Assembly (NCBI GenBank): GCA_015057715.1
Contig: SVDS01000018.1
Coordinates: 1 to 51,264, forward strand
DNA: 51,264 bases
Direction of reading: 5' to 3'
Source: Paenibacillaceae bacterium
GTDB lineage: Bacteria > Bacillota > Clostridia > Lachnospirales > Lachnospiraceae
Within the stretch, counting starts at the first letter, position 1. The number at the start of each line of letters is the position of its first letter. Both the position numbers and the translations under genes were made by a program. The notes below the pieces were generated by a model. It was not told where the DNA came from. It worked only from the letters and a program-made list of their open reading frames with translations, and searched no databases. Of the stretch, positions 1 to 9,757 are shown piece by piece.

Positions 1-97
1 CTTGATTTATGTTTTAGAATGCATTTATATTATCATCTAGTATCGATCTGGGCAATTGGTAACCTTGCCAAACAAATATAGCACTATTTCACTAATC

Positions 98-889
98 TCA
101 AAACTCACCAATATGTTGCGCTCCATCCTGATCTGATACATACAGTGCACATTCCAGATCATGACCGGCTCTTGGTTCAAAGTAATACCATTTACCATCA
201 ATTTCCTGCCACCCGGTAACAGCGTATCCGTCCGGATTAAAATAGTACTTATGGCCATTGATGAGCTGCCAGCAGGATTTATGGTAAGTGGTTTTCGTAT
301 CCGCATACCACCAGCCATTATCATCATGATTCCAGCCCGGAGTATATTCCGGCTGTGTCACAATGCTCCAATCCGGTCTACCATACCCCATAATTCTCTC
401 ATAGGACAAACTATAAGACTTCTGGCAGACTCCTCCGCCATTCTCGATCACGCCACTGGCTCCGGATGTATTACCTTCTATAGTTTTCACCTTGGTAGAC
501 GTTACCTCAGTTACGATACCTGTATGATATGCTCTGGTCCCATTCGTGAAGAAGATTACATCTCCCGGCTCAGGAGAGGTAAACCATCGTCCGGCTGCCT
601 TAAACTGATTTACGCCAGTCGGACAATAATGATACAGCGCCCCGGCCAGGAGCTTCTTGGCGTCTTCCAAGCCAAACATTTGTACAAATACCTCTGATGC
701 AAATATAGCGCACCATGCCTGCCCCTGCAGATTATAACCGGTATGTATCTTGTAATCCCTGGCAAAGCAAGTAAAGTTATTACTTCCTGCGTTGGATGTA
801 AAATCGTCCAGGCTGGCGTTGCTCTTCTTTTCCAGATATCCTGTCCAGGCTTTCGCCTTATTGATTAAGTCATTTACTGCATTACTCAT
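98..889 (-). CDS. Endolysin: CHAP/NlpC-P60-like amidase with choline-binding-type repeats
   Basis: Peptidoglycan hydrolase for host lysis, acting with the holin encoded just upstream. The N-terminal about 170 residues carry a cysteine-peptidase pattern: a Cys in QAWCAIFASE followed by a His in AYHTGIV. The C-terminal part has Trp/Tyr/Gly-rich units (GWNHDDNGWWYAD, GWQEIDGKWYYFE) typical of cell-wall-binding repeats. The ATG at 889 is chosen over a TTG at 904 because GGAGG lies 7 bases before it and overlaps the TTG. The extreme C-terminus after the last repeat is not repeat-like. A terminator-like hairpin (913-935) sits just upstream. Confidence 0.88.
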   Translation of the reverse strand: MSNAVNDLINKAKAWTGYLEKKSNASLDDFTSNAGSNNFTCFARDYKIHTGYNLQGQAWCAIFASEVFVQMFGLEDAKKLLAGALYHYCPTGVNQFKAAGRWFTSPEPGDVIFFTNGTRAYHTGIVTEVTSTKVKTIEGNTSGASGVIENGGGVCQKSYSLSYERIMGYGRPDWSIVTQPEYTPGWNHDDNGWWYADTKTTYHKSCWQLINGHKYYFNPDGYAVTGWQEIDGKWYYFEPRAGHDLECALYVSDQDGAQHIGEF

Positions 890-907
890 GCTATTTTCCT
901 CCAATTG

Positions 908-935
908 AAAAAGGACCCAGGATTAACCCAGGTCC
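908..935 (-). terminator. Hairpin with T-run between holin and lysin genes
   Basis: On the minus strand GGACC (931-935) pairs with GGTCC (913-917), with additional G/C pairing inside, and TTTTT follows (908-912). It lies between the holin stop and the lysin ribosome-binding site, so it would attenuate rather than end late transcription. Confidence 0.55.
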
Positions 936-957
936 ATAAAGTTGTGACATTACATCC

Positions 958-974
958 GTTGCGACGGTCGCAAC
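958..974. repeat. 17-bp palindrome GTTGCGACGGTCGCAAC, copy 1
   Basis: Seven-base arms GTTGCGA/TCGCAAC separated by three bases, just after the holin stop. A near-identical palindrome is at 15248-15264 ahead of the scaffold gene. Both are followed on the minus strand by a hairpin with a T-run. Function unknown. Confidence 0.7.
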
Positions 975-977
975 AGC

Positions 978-1406
978 TTATGTGTTATCCGGCAGCTCGT
1001 CCGTATACTGTGTAAGGAGCTTCTTTACTGCCTCCCACAACCGCTTCACCGGCAGACCACACAGAGTCATGTTTTTAAGAATGCTCACCAGCTCATATGC
1101 TATGTACAGGAGCCCGAAGAACTCCGCCACTCCAATGGCATTAACCGGCAGATATGACCGGATTGCTTCCGGAATGAAGCCGATCAGATTAAGATGTACG
1201 ATTCGATCAAGTATTAGTAGGAACGCCAGGGAGGCCACCATGGAGATTTTCCGGATCGCTCCATCAATGCCGAAACAACTGTTAAATTCATGCTCTTTAA
1301 TTGCTCTAATACAGCCAAAGCAGGTATCCATCACTACTGCCAAAATGACCAGTTTAATAATTGGGCTTCCCCATGCCAGGGCAAGCAGTTCTGTAATTCT
1401 ATCCAT
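978..1406 (-). CDS. Phage holin (TcdE/phage_holin_4 type)
   Basis: Small membrane protein that permeabilises the membrane and lets the lysin reach the wall. Several hydrophobic stretches are visible (about residues 15-30, 55-70 and 95-110), with a charged C-terminus KRLWEAVKKLL. Length of about 142 aa fits the toxin-secretion/phage-lysis holin family. The ATG at 1406 is preferred: TGAGG lies 9 bases upstream, whereas the longer reading starts with a GTG that overlaps this site. It sits between XkdX and the lysin. Confidence 0.85.
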   Translation of the reverse strand: MDRITELLALAWGSPIIKLVILAVVMDTCFGCIRAIKEHEFNSCFGIDGAIRKISMVASLAFLLILDRIVHLNLIGFIPEAIRSYLPVNAIGVAEFFGLLYIAYELVSILKNMTLCGLPVKRLWEAVKKLLTQYTDELPDNT

Positions 1407-1427
1407 TTTTATTATCCTCACTTTTTC

Positions 1428-1559
1428 TTAATTTTTAGTTGCCAAGATCTCTTTTTTATCTGATTCCGTTATCCAATTCTTTATTACCGCATTAGCCAAC
1501 ATCGTAGCCGTAAGTGGACCCTTGCCACTGTTATATAATCTCATTAATGTTTCAAACAT
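1428..1559 (-). CDS. xkdX: XkdX-like small protein (43 aa)
   Basis: A short open frame beginning MFETLMRLYNSGK and ending LATKN. It starts 2 bases after the stop of the 148-aa gene, with GGAGGGG as ribosome-binding site. XkdX-family proteins are about 40-50 aa, begin with a similar MF...LYxxG pattern and lie between the tail fibre genes and the holin in PBSX-like phages. That position matches here. Their function is not established. Confidence 0.7.
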   Translation of the reverse strand: MFETLMRLYNSGKGPLTATMLANAVIKNWITESDKKEILATKN

Positions 1560-1561
1560 AA

Positions 1562-2008
1562 TTACCCCTCCAGACCTGATAAAATTAGCGTGTCAACTGT
1601 TGCTCTTAATGATTTGATTTCCTCTGCCTGTGACTGTATCTTGTCCTGAATGTTCGGTGTCCTGTACTCAACGATCACCACGTCTTCCATTGCTTCCACG
1701 TTGCTGTATATCGGTTTTCCCTCATCATCAGTCCCTGTCTGCTTCTGCTCGATCCGTACGGGAAAGTCATTTTTCAATTTAATTTCCCCAGTATATATCA
1801 GATCGCTTCTCTGCCACTCTTCTACACCATCAGCTGTGTACTTTGTGATGGTGCTGTTTTCTGATAGGTTTTTATGTATATCATTAATTATATTTGATCC
1901 GATAATAATGGCTACCGTTGCCACCCCACCGTCAGACAGATGGAGACTGCAACTGCCGTTTGCAATGTTGTAGGTTACCTCACCTACTTTGATTGTTTCG
2001 TTATTCAT
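1562..2008 (-). CDS. Hypothetical phage protein between tail fibre and XkdX
   Basis: 148 aa, soluble and unrecognised. The C-terminal about 30 residues (DKIQSQAEEIKSLRATVDTL) look like a short coiled coil, as in many fibre-associated or XkdW-position proteins. AGGAGG precedes the ATG at 2008. Position suggests a tail tip or fibre accessory protein, but this is inference from neighbours only. Confidence 0.65.
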   Translation of the reverse strand: MNNETIKVGEVTYNIANGSCSLHLSDGGVATVAIIIGSNIINDIHKNLSENSTITKYTADGVEEWQRSDLIYTGEIKLKNDFPVRIEQKQTGTDDEGKPIYSNVEAMEDVVIVEYRTPNIQDKIQSQAEEIKSLRATVDTLILSGLEG

Positions 2009-2020
2009 ATTAAGTCCTCC

Positions 2021-3937
2021 TTATGAGTTTGTTTTATAAGTTGCACTCATGGCAATATTCCAAGTGCCTAATGGTATACTAACACTGGGTCTGAATGCAA
2101 TCGAACCTCCTGCATATAACCAACAAGCACTAGTACTCGATGGTGAATCTGTACATACTGGTACAGTATTGTATCCAGGTATATTTGATGGAGGCAATCC
2201 AGAAATAATATATTCGTTACCAGCGGCTAGAGCAACTTTAGGTTCGATACGCATATTGAGGCTGATCATAGCGGCACCATTTAAATTGCCATGCCTCACA
2301 TATCCACTTCTGATGGTTCCCCACGTACATGACAGTCCTGTGGTTATATCATCCGAAATCTGTGTACCATTTGAATAGACATACTGCCCAGAAGCGCCCT
2401 GTTGTATTGGTGTTGTTGCAGATATTAACATACCACTTGCAGTCCCACAAGTAGCAACTGAACCAGTGCTCACAACCACCCCAATATTAAATCCTGTTCC
2501 AGTAACCGTTGAAAAATGCACTCTCGATATCGATATTACTGACATGCCTACATCTGTATTGCCTGTTAATGTAATTGACCCTGAAATATAGATGTCACCC
2601 CTATTAGCGGCTATTGAAGCCTTACTTCCATTCTGTGGCTGACCGTCGATATATCCAGTTGTTTTAATACCAACAGCACTGAATGAGTCAAACCTGCCGG
2701 AGGCTGTTACATATAAGTATTTAATTGAAAGTGTACATGCGATAGATGCTGCACACGTTACCCTTGAATTCCCGATTGTTATAGAACCCGTGGTAACATT
2801 CCCTAACAATGTTAATTGCAGAGTGCCACTAAATCCTGATATAAGTATATCTTCAACATAGGTGCCAGAAGAGATAGTTATGGTAGCAAAGTATCCGCCA
2901 AAATCTTTAGGTAATGTGTCTATTGCATATTGTATGGTTTTGAAAGGTTTTGCGGCTGTTCCATCACCAGTGGTATTAGACCCAGCTGTAGAAACATATA
3001 ATGTAGTATCACTTTTCAAAGAACCGACTTTTGCGCCAAAAACATTAGATATTATTCCGCCTGCCGCATAGTATTCTTTGGAAGTGTGCCCATTAGGTTG
3101 ATATACATTTCCAATAGCTATGCTTCCACCACCATCTACATATGTCCCATATTTGATACCAATACTATCATCTGACCAATTCCCTGAGTATATATGTGAC
3201 GAATAGCACCATAAACATGAATTGTGATTTAAAGATCGACAGCCAGTTATTCGCGCTATTGATACATATAAAAAACTAAATGATTGGTTATCAAATGAAA
3301 TTGAAATTGACTGGCAACAATTTACATATACAAATTCACAATTAGTGGCATATATACTATCCGTATATTCGGCAATTAAATTAAATCCCAGGATATGTAT
3401 AGAATCGCTATTAGATACCGTGATTTTATTAATATTACAAAGAGAATTTAATTCTTCAACTCCATCTCTGCGCAGTATTAACAGACCATTTTTAATTCCA
3501 TTTATGCTGACATCCTCTGCGTAAGTGCCATCTGACACGTAGATCGAAGCTGTAAATCCATTTAGATTCTTTGGGACTACACTTAGTGCTTTTCCAATGC
3601 TCGCATATGGATTCAATTTGCTACCATCACCAGTCGTATCTGAGCCCGTTGTAGAAACATAAATATTGATATCACCCGTAAGAGGTCTTATGTTTCTAAG
3701 GAACGTCAGCATTTTTCCGAAAAACCGCTTAACACTCTCACCTGCATCCGGGATCGGATACTTATCCTCTACAGTATCCAGAATTTCAATGACTGTTTCT
3801 GAGATATCCCCGCCAGATGATTGCACCTTTGCAGCAACTGCTTCATCAATAATATCTGCGTTTTCATTAATGTCTGTTACATTTACGTACTCATTACTTT
3901 CTGGCTTATTAAGCCCCAAATTAGGTGTTGTCTGCAT
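2021..3937 (-). CDS. Tail fibre / receptor-binding protein with two beta-helix repeats
   Basis: 638 aa. The N-terminus (MQTTPNLGLNKPE, NENADIIDEAV) is the usual fibre/baseplate attachment segment. Two copies of a module with YVST-GS-TTGDG followed by a SDGTY/SSGTY-ED motif lie at about residues 91-147 and 311-369. This is a DUF1565/pectate-lyase-like signature of right-handed beta-helix fibres. The C-terminal about 130 residues are Gly/Ser/Ala-rich and probably the receptor-binding tip. Its ATG directly follows the upstream stop (TAAATG). No hydrolase active site was identified. Confidence 0.82.
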   Translation of the reverse strand: MQTTPNLGLNKPESNEYVNVTDINENADIIDEAVAAKVQSSGGDISETVIEILDTVEDKYPIPDAGESVKRFFGKMLTFLRNIRPLTGDINIYVSTTGSDTTGDGSKLNPYASIGKALSVVPKNLNGFTASIYVSDGTYAEDVSINGIKNGLLILRRDGVEELNSLCNINKITVSNSDSIHILGFNLIAEYTDSIYATNCEFVYVNCCQSISISFDNQSFSFLYVSIARITGCRSLNHNSCLWCYSSHIYSGNWSDDSIGIKYGTYVDGGGSIAIGNVYQPNGHTSKEYYAAGGIISNVFGAKVGSLKSDTTLYVSTAGSNTTGDGTAAKPFKTIQYAIDTLPKDFGGYFATITISSGTYVEDILISGFSGTLQLTLLGNVTTGSITIGNSRVTCAASIACTLSIKYLYVTASGRFDSFSAVGIKTTGYIDGQPQNGSKASIAANRGDIYISGSITLTGNTDVGMSVISISRVHFSTVTGTGFNIGVVVSTGSVATCGTASGMLISATTPIQQGASGQYVYSNGTQISDDITTGLSCTWGTIRSGYVRHGNLNGAAMISLNMRIEPKVALAAGNEYIISGLPPSNIPGYNTVPVCTDSPSSTSACWLYAGGSIAFRPSVSIPLGTWNIAMSATYKTNS

Positions 3938-4471
3938 TTATATTCTCACCGTCCTTATCTGGTTCCATGTATAGGCCGCTGCCTGCCCCCATGTAATCCG
4001 TTTTAAATTTTCCCACGTGTTGTATACATACTCATACGTCACGTCAAGATGTGCAGGCTTAATCTCCTCAATAGTGAGTTTGAGATCAGCTAAGTTATCA
4101 GGGACTCCCAATGTTCCAACAAACTTAATTGTGAATTTGCTGTTTTCGTTATCCTCAATCACTTCCACATCACCATTAGAATAACTTGCAGAGACGTTTT
4201 GTATCATCTGCTTTGTGGTGGTTCCCACCCCTGCTATTTTTGCCTTGATCCTCTCTCTTCGGAAAGTCTTAGACTTGGAAATGTCTATTTCAATGCCGTA
4301 AATCCTCTCATACCTTGATAGCATTGTACTGGCAGTATTGACAAAGCATTCAGCAATAACAGTACTTAACTGGATGTCAAGCTTATCTGATTCCGAGGAC
4401 AAGATTTCTTGTAATTTCTTCATAGTCTCATTCTGGTCGTAATAATTTGGCAGTAATGTCATTAAGTCCAT
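3938..4471 (-). CDS. xkdU: Baseplate wedge protein, YmfQ/DUF2313 (XkdU-like)
   Basis: 177 aa. It begins MDLMTLLPNYYDQNETMKKL and contains a RRERIKAK segment and IEEIKPAHLDVTYEYV, both typical of the YmfQ/DUF2313 family that joins the baseplate J protein to the fibre. It follows the baseplate J gene by one base and directly precedes the fibre gene, the usual order. Confidence 0.85.
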   Translation of the reverse strand: MDLMTLLPNYYDQNETMKKLQEILSSESDKLDIQLSTVIAECFVNTASTMLSRYERIYGIEIDISKSKTFRRERIKAKIAGVGTTTKQMIQNVSASYSNGDVEVIEDNENSKFTIKFVGTLGVPDNLADLKLTIEEIKPAHLDVTYEYVYNTWENLKRITWGQAAAYTWNQIRTVRI

Positions 4472-4472
4472 T

Positions 4473-5486
4473 TCACACAGCCTCCGTCAATACAACTGTA
4501 CCTTTTATCGGCACTTCTTTGCTACCAATTGTTATATTTCCACTCCCTGAATTTACTAAAAGCCCGGAATAGTCTTCCACGCCCGGAACCTCCAATAACG
4601 AGCTGCCTATCTTGGCGTAACTCACGCTGTAAGTGGTAAATACAGTACTAGACAGCAGGGATTCAAGGGCTACTCCAAACGCTGCAGTAACATCTTCCAG
4701 GGTTTTGCTACCGTCAAGTTTCACGGTGGCGGATACGTCTATTTCTTTGCCTGTTGGACTTAAAACTGTGACTGTAGCCCCTATTGGGCGTACAGTTTCG
4801 ATGTGTTCTGCCACGATGTCAGGAAGAGGTTCACTGATTTCTTTGTTTCCGTCAACTACTAAAACAGTTACAGTTCCAGGACCGCTATCGAGTGGGAATA
4901 CTTTTGCAGCTCCAACACCCGATACTTCAAGAGCCCATTGACTGTATTGGTATGCATTCCCTGAGGTCGCAGGAGTTCTTACCTTTTCGTAGAAACGTTC
5001 TCTAAGCGCATCGTCAGTCTCTTCATCGGCTCCTGGTGTTATAACATCTCCCAAGGTTGCCGTCACATCTGTGACATTAGAAATAGGAGTGAGCACACCA
5101 GAAAATTGGTTTCCGCTTATTCCTGGGGTTGTGCACTGCGCCTTGTATTGGTTGCTGGCTATTTGATTGGTTATTTTATAAACCAATCCATTAATGCCCC
5201 ACAACGTCCCTAAATCAACGCTCGCACTTGTACTAACCGTCCTTGCCGCATATGTAGCCGGTTTTCGTGTCATTCCGTTATCTGCCACAATGCGGTCAAG
5301 ATATCCTTCCACCGCCGTGTCAGCAAAAACCAGTTCAGAGTAATTATCAAGTGAAAACTGCTGATTCGCTATGTAGAAAGCGCAAGGAGCCAAGGCATCA
5401 TAAATAATGCTTCCTTCTCTTTTGTCCACATTACTTGGAACCTTGTTAAGCATAGATTGTAATATTTCTTCATAGGTTTGGCTCAT
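4473..5486 (-). CDS. xkdT: Baseplate J-like protein (XkdT)
   Basis: 337 aa. Family features include MSQTYEEILQSMLNKVP at the N-terminus and DEETDDALRERFYEKVRTPATSGNAYQY in the middle. Baseplate J/gp47 proteins form the wedge arms of contractile tails. The start overlaps the XkdS-like stop by four bases (ATGA), indicating translational coupling. Confidence 0.92.
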   Translation of the reverse strand: MSQTYEEILQSMLNKVPSNVDKREGSIIYDALAPCAFYIANQQFSLDNYSELVFADTAVEGYLDRIVADNGMTRKPATYAARTVSTSASVDLGTLWGINGLVYKITNQIASNQYKAQCTTPGISGNQFSGVLTPISNVTDVTATLGDVITPGADEETDDALRERFYEKVRTPATSGNAYQYSQWALEVSGVGAAKVFPLDSGPGTVTVLVVDGNKEISEPLPDIVAEHIETVRPIGATVTVLSPTGKEIDVSATVKLDGSKTLEDVTAAFGVALESLLSSTVFTTYSVSYAKIGSSLLEVPGVEDYSGLLVNSGSGNITIGSKEVPIKGTVVLTEAV

Positions 5487-5869
5487 GTAAGCACCTCCGT
5501 TTCAATCTCAAAATTTCCATATATGCTTGTGACGTTGAAACTGCATTTGCATGTATCACCAACAAATACAAAATTAAAACCGTCCACGTCACTGATACGG
5601 CTATCCAATAACAATGCTTCCTGGACCATTCGCTTCATTTCAGCCCGGACATATGCCCTTTCCTGCCCGATCAATTCTTTCCAAGAGATTCCGTAGTCAA
5701 AACTGTAAATAGGGTATTCATATTGCTCCGTGCCAAGTAATTTATAAATGGTCTGCTTGAGTGCTTCCAAATCATCTATAAACCCCTCTATTTTGTCACT
5801 GGATACTTTATATGTCTTATTATCATAGACCTGCTCTTTTATAATTAAATCTGTCGTTAAGTCAGCCAT
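5483..5869 (-). CDS. xkdS: DUF2634 baseplate protein (XkdS-like)
   Basis: About 128 aa. The segment YPIYSFDYGISWKELIGQ followed by VRAEMKRMVQEALLLD matches XkdS/gp25-like baseplate proteins. The ATG at 5869 has GAGGGGG just upstream and overlaps the end of the XkdR-like gene. A longer reading from 5884 would start inside that Shine-Dalgarno sequence, so 5869 is preferred. Confidence 0.85.
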   Translation of the reverse strand: MADLTTDLIIKEQVYDNKTYKVSSDKIEGFIDDLEALKQTIYKLLGTEQYEYPIYSFDYGISWKELIGQERAYVRAEMKRMVQEALLLDSRISDVDGFNFVFVGDTCKCSFNVTSIYGNFEIETEVLT

Positions 5870-6155
5870 GATCAGCCCCCTCATTGGTTACATAGGGCTT
5901 TCCGGTTATTTCCATAATGTAATATTCTTGCCCGCCATCATTCCTCAGAAGAACAACCTTATCACCAGAAACAAGCTTATTTTTCATATTCCCCATTATC
6001 ATACTCATAGGAATTGGCAACCTCTCATTTATTAATACAGCTGATCCGTTATAGGTCCCATTGACGAAAGTTGCTATCTGTCTATTCTTAATGTAATTAT
6101 CAACTATTGTCTTTATCACCGTAAATAACTCGTTTGCTGCGTTGTTATTACTCAC
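5862..6155 (-). CDS. xkdR: DUF2577 protein (XkdR-like)
   Basis: 97 aa small beta-rich protein with [18 protein letters not shown] and [19 protein letters not shown], characteristic of XkdR/DUF2577 proteins that lie between XkdQ and XkdS. It overlaps the XkdQ-like stop by 8 bases. Probable baseplate hub or spike accessory by position. Confidence 0.82.
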   Translation of the reverse strand: MSNNNAANELFTVIKTIVDNYIKNRQIATFVNGTYNGSAVLINERLPIPMSMIMGNMKNKLVSGDKVVLLRNDGGQEYYIMEITGKPYVTNEGADHG

Positions 6156-7107
6156 CGAGCATCACCTCCACATTCATTTTGTGCACTGGTATAAAATCAT
6201 GAGTTACTTTTTTTACTACTAACCGGTTGTTCAATTTAATACCTTCAATGCTACCATAAAAGCTATTTCCGGATCTTATTCTTATGTCGCCTAAACATTC
6301 TAATTTCAAGGTTTCTTTTTCGTGATTATACAGTTTTAACATGTCGTTCGCTCGTTTTTGTGCTTTTTCTGCATTGTCAACACCGGAAGCCGATGTTTCA
6401 AAGTATTGCAATAAACCATATTTATTAACAGATTCTTGGTCAACTGCTGTACCTACATCGAAGTGTCCACCCTCCTCACTTTTCCACCCAATTTTTATTC
6501 TGTTATAAAATTCATCGTCAATAGATTTTTCCCAGTTATACCCCATACACAAACTATCATCGCCAAGTACCAATGGTAATTGGAGGTTTCGCATGTTCCA
6601 GAGACAAACAAGCCCATATTCGTCCCTCATGCAGAATAAGTCATGGCTCTCCATACCATAGTAAGAGTTGTAAATCGCCCTGTTTACCTGATCGAGCCAT
6701 GTTTTGTCCATGTCGGCAATCGTAGGTAAAATGTACCCTGTATCTTCTAAAGTTCCCATTTTTAATGAAAGAGAAGTTCCCATTTTTTGAACCAGACTTT
6801 TAAGAGTTCCTTTTTCCAGTACAATAATTTCTTTTGCCTTTGCATAGCGTAACTGATCATAAGCTTTAACTTTAATTAACCCTTTTTCGTCGCCAGAAAC
6901 CTTAAATATAGTTCCAAAAAATATACCATCCTTTTGGTTGTTGTCAGTTAGACGTATTGCATCTCCGTTTTGTACTGTTAAGCCATCACTGATGTATATA
7001 ACCTCTAATGCACTGGCACCTTCATTAAGCGCATCAGACCATGATAATTCCGTGCACATATTGGATATATCATATATTTCCCCTTGTGTTTGCACCATTA
7101 ATTCCAA
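6148..7107 (-). CDS. xkdQ: Tail hub protein XkdQ-like (late control D family)
   Basis: 319 aa with [23 protein letters not shown] at the N-terminus and [25 protein letters not shown] at the C-terminus, typical of XkdQ/YqbQ hub proteins related to gpD/gp27. A TTG start at 7107 is used because GGAGG ends 6 bases upstream. An ATG three codons later is the alternative. Confidence 0.87.
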   Translation of the reverse strand: MELMVQTQGEIYDISNMCTELSWSDALNEGASALEVIYISDGLTVQNGDAIRLTDNNQKDGIFFGTIFKVSGDEKGLIKVKAYDQLRYAKAKEIIVLEKGTLKSLVQKMGTSLSLKMGTLEDTGYILPTIADMDKTWLDQVNRAIYNSYYGMESHDLFCMRDEYGLVCLWNMRNLQLPLVLGDDSLCMGYNWEKSIDDEFYNRIKIGWKSEEGGHFDVGTAVDQESVNKYGLLQYFETSASGVDNAEKAQKRANDMLKLYNHEKETLKLECLGDIRIRSGNSFYGSIEGIKLNNRLVVKKVTHDFIPVHKMNVEVMLGE

Positions 7108-7117
7108 GTTGCGCCTC

Positions 7118-7780
7118 CTATATTGGTATGCTGAGCACTTGACCAGGATAAATCAAGTTCGGGTTTTTTATTGACGGATTAGCCGATGCGATTTTCGGAT
7201 ATTGTGTGCCGCTTCCATAAAATTTCTTTGCAATACCGCTCAACGTATCACCCTTAACAACTGTGTACGTTTTATTTTCTGTGACTGCCGGGCTGGTTTG
7301 GCTTGTAGGTACTTCCGCCTGCGCCACCGTAACAGTAGGCGTTGGAACCGCTATATATCGTTTTCCAGGAGCCTTATATTCGAGCAAGGTGATTGACAAA
7401 TACTTATCTCCTTCCTCACCCGCTTTTTCAACTGATTCCACACTTTGTACAAGCACTTTACAGCTGATATCATCTGTTATGTCATTCGATGCGATAAGCC
7501 GGATCGGTGTCATGTTTTTTTGAGCCTTACGAAACATTTTTTCATAGTAATCAGCATCTCTAAATCGTCCGGCTGTTTCCACGTAATGGTATTCCTGGCT
7601 CGGAAATTCAGCCTCAAAGCTAAACTTTTCAAGTTCGCAGGTTGCAGGGACCGATACTTGACCGGTCCCAAGAATCTGATACGTTTCGATTTGTAAATCC
7701 CTGGATCTTTTGATTTCTTCTGGGTTTACCGGAAGTTTATATTTTTTGCTGCCAAGCTTAAAGTAAATGGAATATGACAT
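7118..7780 (-). CDS. xkdP: LysM-domain tail protein (XkdP-like)
   Basis: 220 aa. The N-terminal about 140 residues are the XkdP/gp53-like domain ([32 protein letters not shown]). A Pro/Thr-rich linker is followed by a LysM peptidoglycan-binding domain at about residues 168-220 ([29 protein letters not shown]). It starts two bases after the tape-measure stop. Confidence 0.93.
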   Translation of the reverse strand: MSYSIYFKLGSKKYKLPVNPEEIKRSRDLQIETYQILGTGQVSVPATCELEKFSFEAEFPSQEYHYVETAGRFRDADYYEKMFRKAQKNMTPIRLIASNDITDDISCKVLVQSVESVEKAGEEGDKYLSITLLEYKAPGKRYIAVPTPTVTVAQAEVPTSQTSPAVTENKTYTVVKGDTLSGIAKKFYGSGTQYPKIASANPSIKNPNLIYPGQVLSIPI

Positions 7781-7782
7781 AC

Positions 7783-9744
7783 TTAGTTCACTCCTTCCGG
7801 TGCTGTTGCGATTTGCTCTTTAAGAATGCCACCAATGTGAGCCGCCACCCCATCAACATCGGCTTCCCTTGTGATAGGTCCAGAGAATTCCACGTGAATA
7901 TTAGGGGCGAGTGTGTTTTGTGAAATCCTGGCAACATAGTCTCTTTCCGCAAGCTTACGGAGCCATTCAATGTCCTCCTCGTTCTCCACCTTCACTGCTT
8001 TGTTTTTCCCTTTACCCTCAATTACTGCAGGGTTCCCACCGGTTGCAAATTTACTAAAATCAAATTGGTCTTTTTTGTCATTAGGATTTAACCCAGATAA
8101 AACATTGGTTAGTCCGTCTTCTAATCCCTTGCCGCCTTTATAACCTTTTTTTGCTTCATCGGTCATGTTTAGGTAATCCAGAGGTTTAACATACTCTTTC
8201 CAACCGGAAGCATCTTTAATGCTCTTTGATTTATCTTTCATTCCGCCTATCAGATCATCCACTTTAGAGGTTATATCTACTTGGACCCCTGGAATTTTAT
8301 TGATTAAGTCCTCTACTCCCTTTGCAATGGATTGGAAGTATCCAAGTACATTAACCGCCATGTCATAAAACAACACTTGGATCGCTGCCACTGGATCATT
8401 AAAAGCATTGGCAATCGCATTGATTATAATGGCTATCATGTTATATACATAGATCATTTGATTGACTATGAATGCAGCAAATGCTCCCATTACTCCGAGT
8501 ATAAGGCCGGTGGCGCTTATCGAAGTACCTGCAAAGTGATTAACGGCAGCTACGGCAGCATAAAAAGCCGCTACCAGTACCAGAATTAATATTATGATCC
8601 ATGTGAGTGGACACGCTAACAGCGCGGCATTAAACCCATACTGCGCGGCGGTAGCCGTAAACGTGGCACCAGACTGCATAGCAAGCGCTGCCGCATGCGC
8701 GCCGCTTATCAGTGCTGCTGCTCCTGCAATTAAGTTTGTTATTCCCTGTGCAATGTTATAAGCGACAAGGGCTGCGACAATGCCCCAAATAAATGGACTG
8801 ATGTATGGCCAGCTCTTACTCATAAAATCATATACCGCAGATGCGCCATCAAGTAATGAATTACAAGCATCCGCAGCACCATAAATAAGGCCTATTATGT
8901 TATTAAGTGCAGCTTGCCCTTCCGGTGAGTTGAGCGCCTTGTTAAGTTTTTCAAACACTCCACCGAAAGCCTGATTACCGGCGTTTTTAATCTTATTCCA
9001 TGTATCAGAAAACGTCATTGGCATAGTGGCAAATTTATTATTAATATCGTCTGCTGCTGCAAACATAGCCCCTTTTATGATGTCCGATGTGATCGCACCG
9101 TCAGCTGACAGCTCTTTTAACTCGCCTTTGGTCTTACCCATATACTTTGCGATTGCATCAGCTACCATGGGGGCATTTTCCATAACAGACCGGAATTCAT
9201 CTCCTTGCAGTTTGCCTGCCGCCATAGCCTGGGACAGCTGTAGAAATGCTGAATCCTGTTCAGATTTCCCCGCACCGGATACTTTTAAAGATTTCTGTAA
9301 TAATTCCGTGAACCCGATTGCTTCATCATTGCTTCCGAAACTATCTCCGGCCAGCAGGTTCATTTTTGCCACGGCGCTCGCCATATCGGTATAGGATCCT
9401 CTGGCTCGATTTGCTGAAGCAAATATTTTATCTTGTAGTTCAAGCTGGGTCTGCGTACCATCATTTACCATTTTAAGACGTGCCGCCGTATTGGTGTATG
9501 TATCTGTAAGATCCATTGTCTTTTTTACAGAAGCAAGCGTTATAACCGTTCCCACAAGTTTCATGAGGCCGCTATTGGCGGTAGAGGCGGCAGCCCCGGT
9601 CTTCTGAAGACTGTCATTATATGCATCTGTGCCCTTGCTTGCTGAAAGCACGCTTTTTGTGGCTTTATCTGTGCCGGAAACTATTTTATTTACCGTGGAA
9701 CTGTATCCATCAAACAATTTAAACATTGCTTTTAATGTAGCCAT
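7783..9744 (-). CDS. Tail tape measure protein (XkdO-like)
   Basis: About 653 aa, the longest tail gene. The N-terminal half carries the tape-measure domain ([47 protein letters not shown]). Long hydrophobic segments follow at about residues 320-450. The ATG at 9744 has GGAGG 8 bases upstream; a GTG at 9753 overlaps that site and is unlikely. It directly follows the frameshifted tail chaperone region, the classical order. The length, compared with siphophage tape measures, suggests a short to medium tail. Confidence 0.93.
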   Translation of the reverse strand: MATLKAMFKLFDGYSSTVNKIVSGTDKATKSVLSASKGTDAYNDSLQKTGAAASTANSGLMKLVGTVITLASVKKTMDLTDTYTNTAARLKMVNDGTQTQLELQDKIFASANRARGSYTDMASAVAKMNLLAGDSFGSNDEAIGFTELLQKSLKVSGAGKSEQDSAFLQLSQAMAAGKLQGDEFRSVMENAPMVADAIAKYMGKTKGELKELSADGAITSDIIKGAMFAAADDINNKFATMPMTFSDTWNKIKNAGNQAFGGVFEKLNKALNSPEGQAALNNIIGLIYGAADACNSLLDGASAVYDFMSKSWPYISPFIWGIVAALVAYNIAQGITNLIAGAAALISGAHAAALAMQSGATFTATAAQYGFNAALLACPLTWIIILILVLVAAFYAAVAAVNHFAGTSISATGLILGVMGAFAAFIVNQMIYVYNMIAIIINAIANAFNDPVAAIQVLFYDMAVNVLGYFQSIAKGVEDLINKIPGVQVDITSKVDDLIGGMKDKSKSIKDASGWKEYVKPLDYLNMTDEAKKGYKGGKGLEDGLTNVLSGLNPNDKKDQFDFSKFATGGNPAVIEGKGKNKAVKVENEEDIEWLRKLAERDYVARISQNTLAPNIHVEFSGPITREADVDGVAAHIGGILKEQIATAPEGVN

Positions 9745-9757
9745 GTTCCCCACCTCC

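Noticed and set aside
1-97. Left attachment site or further gene at the window start
   Set aside because: No match to the tRNA-Ala 3' end and no credible open frame; nothing can be supported in this short stretch.
161-697. Plus-strand open frame of 178 codons opposite the lysin
   Set aside because: The minus strand encodes a clear lysin over the same bases; the plus frame shows no domain pattern.
982-1431. Plus-strand open frame of 149 codons opposite the holin
   Set aside because: It mirrors the holin gene, lacks a ribosome-binding site and runs against the late operon.
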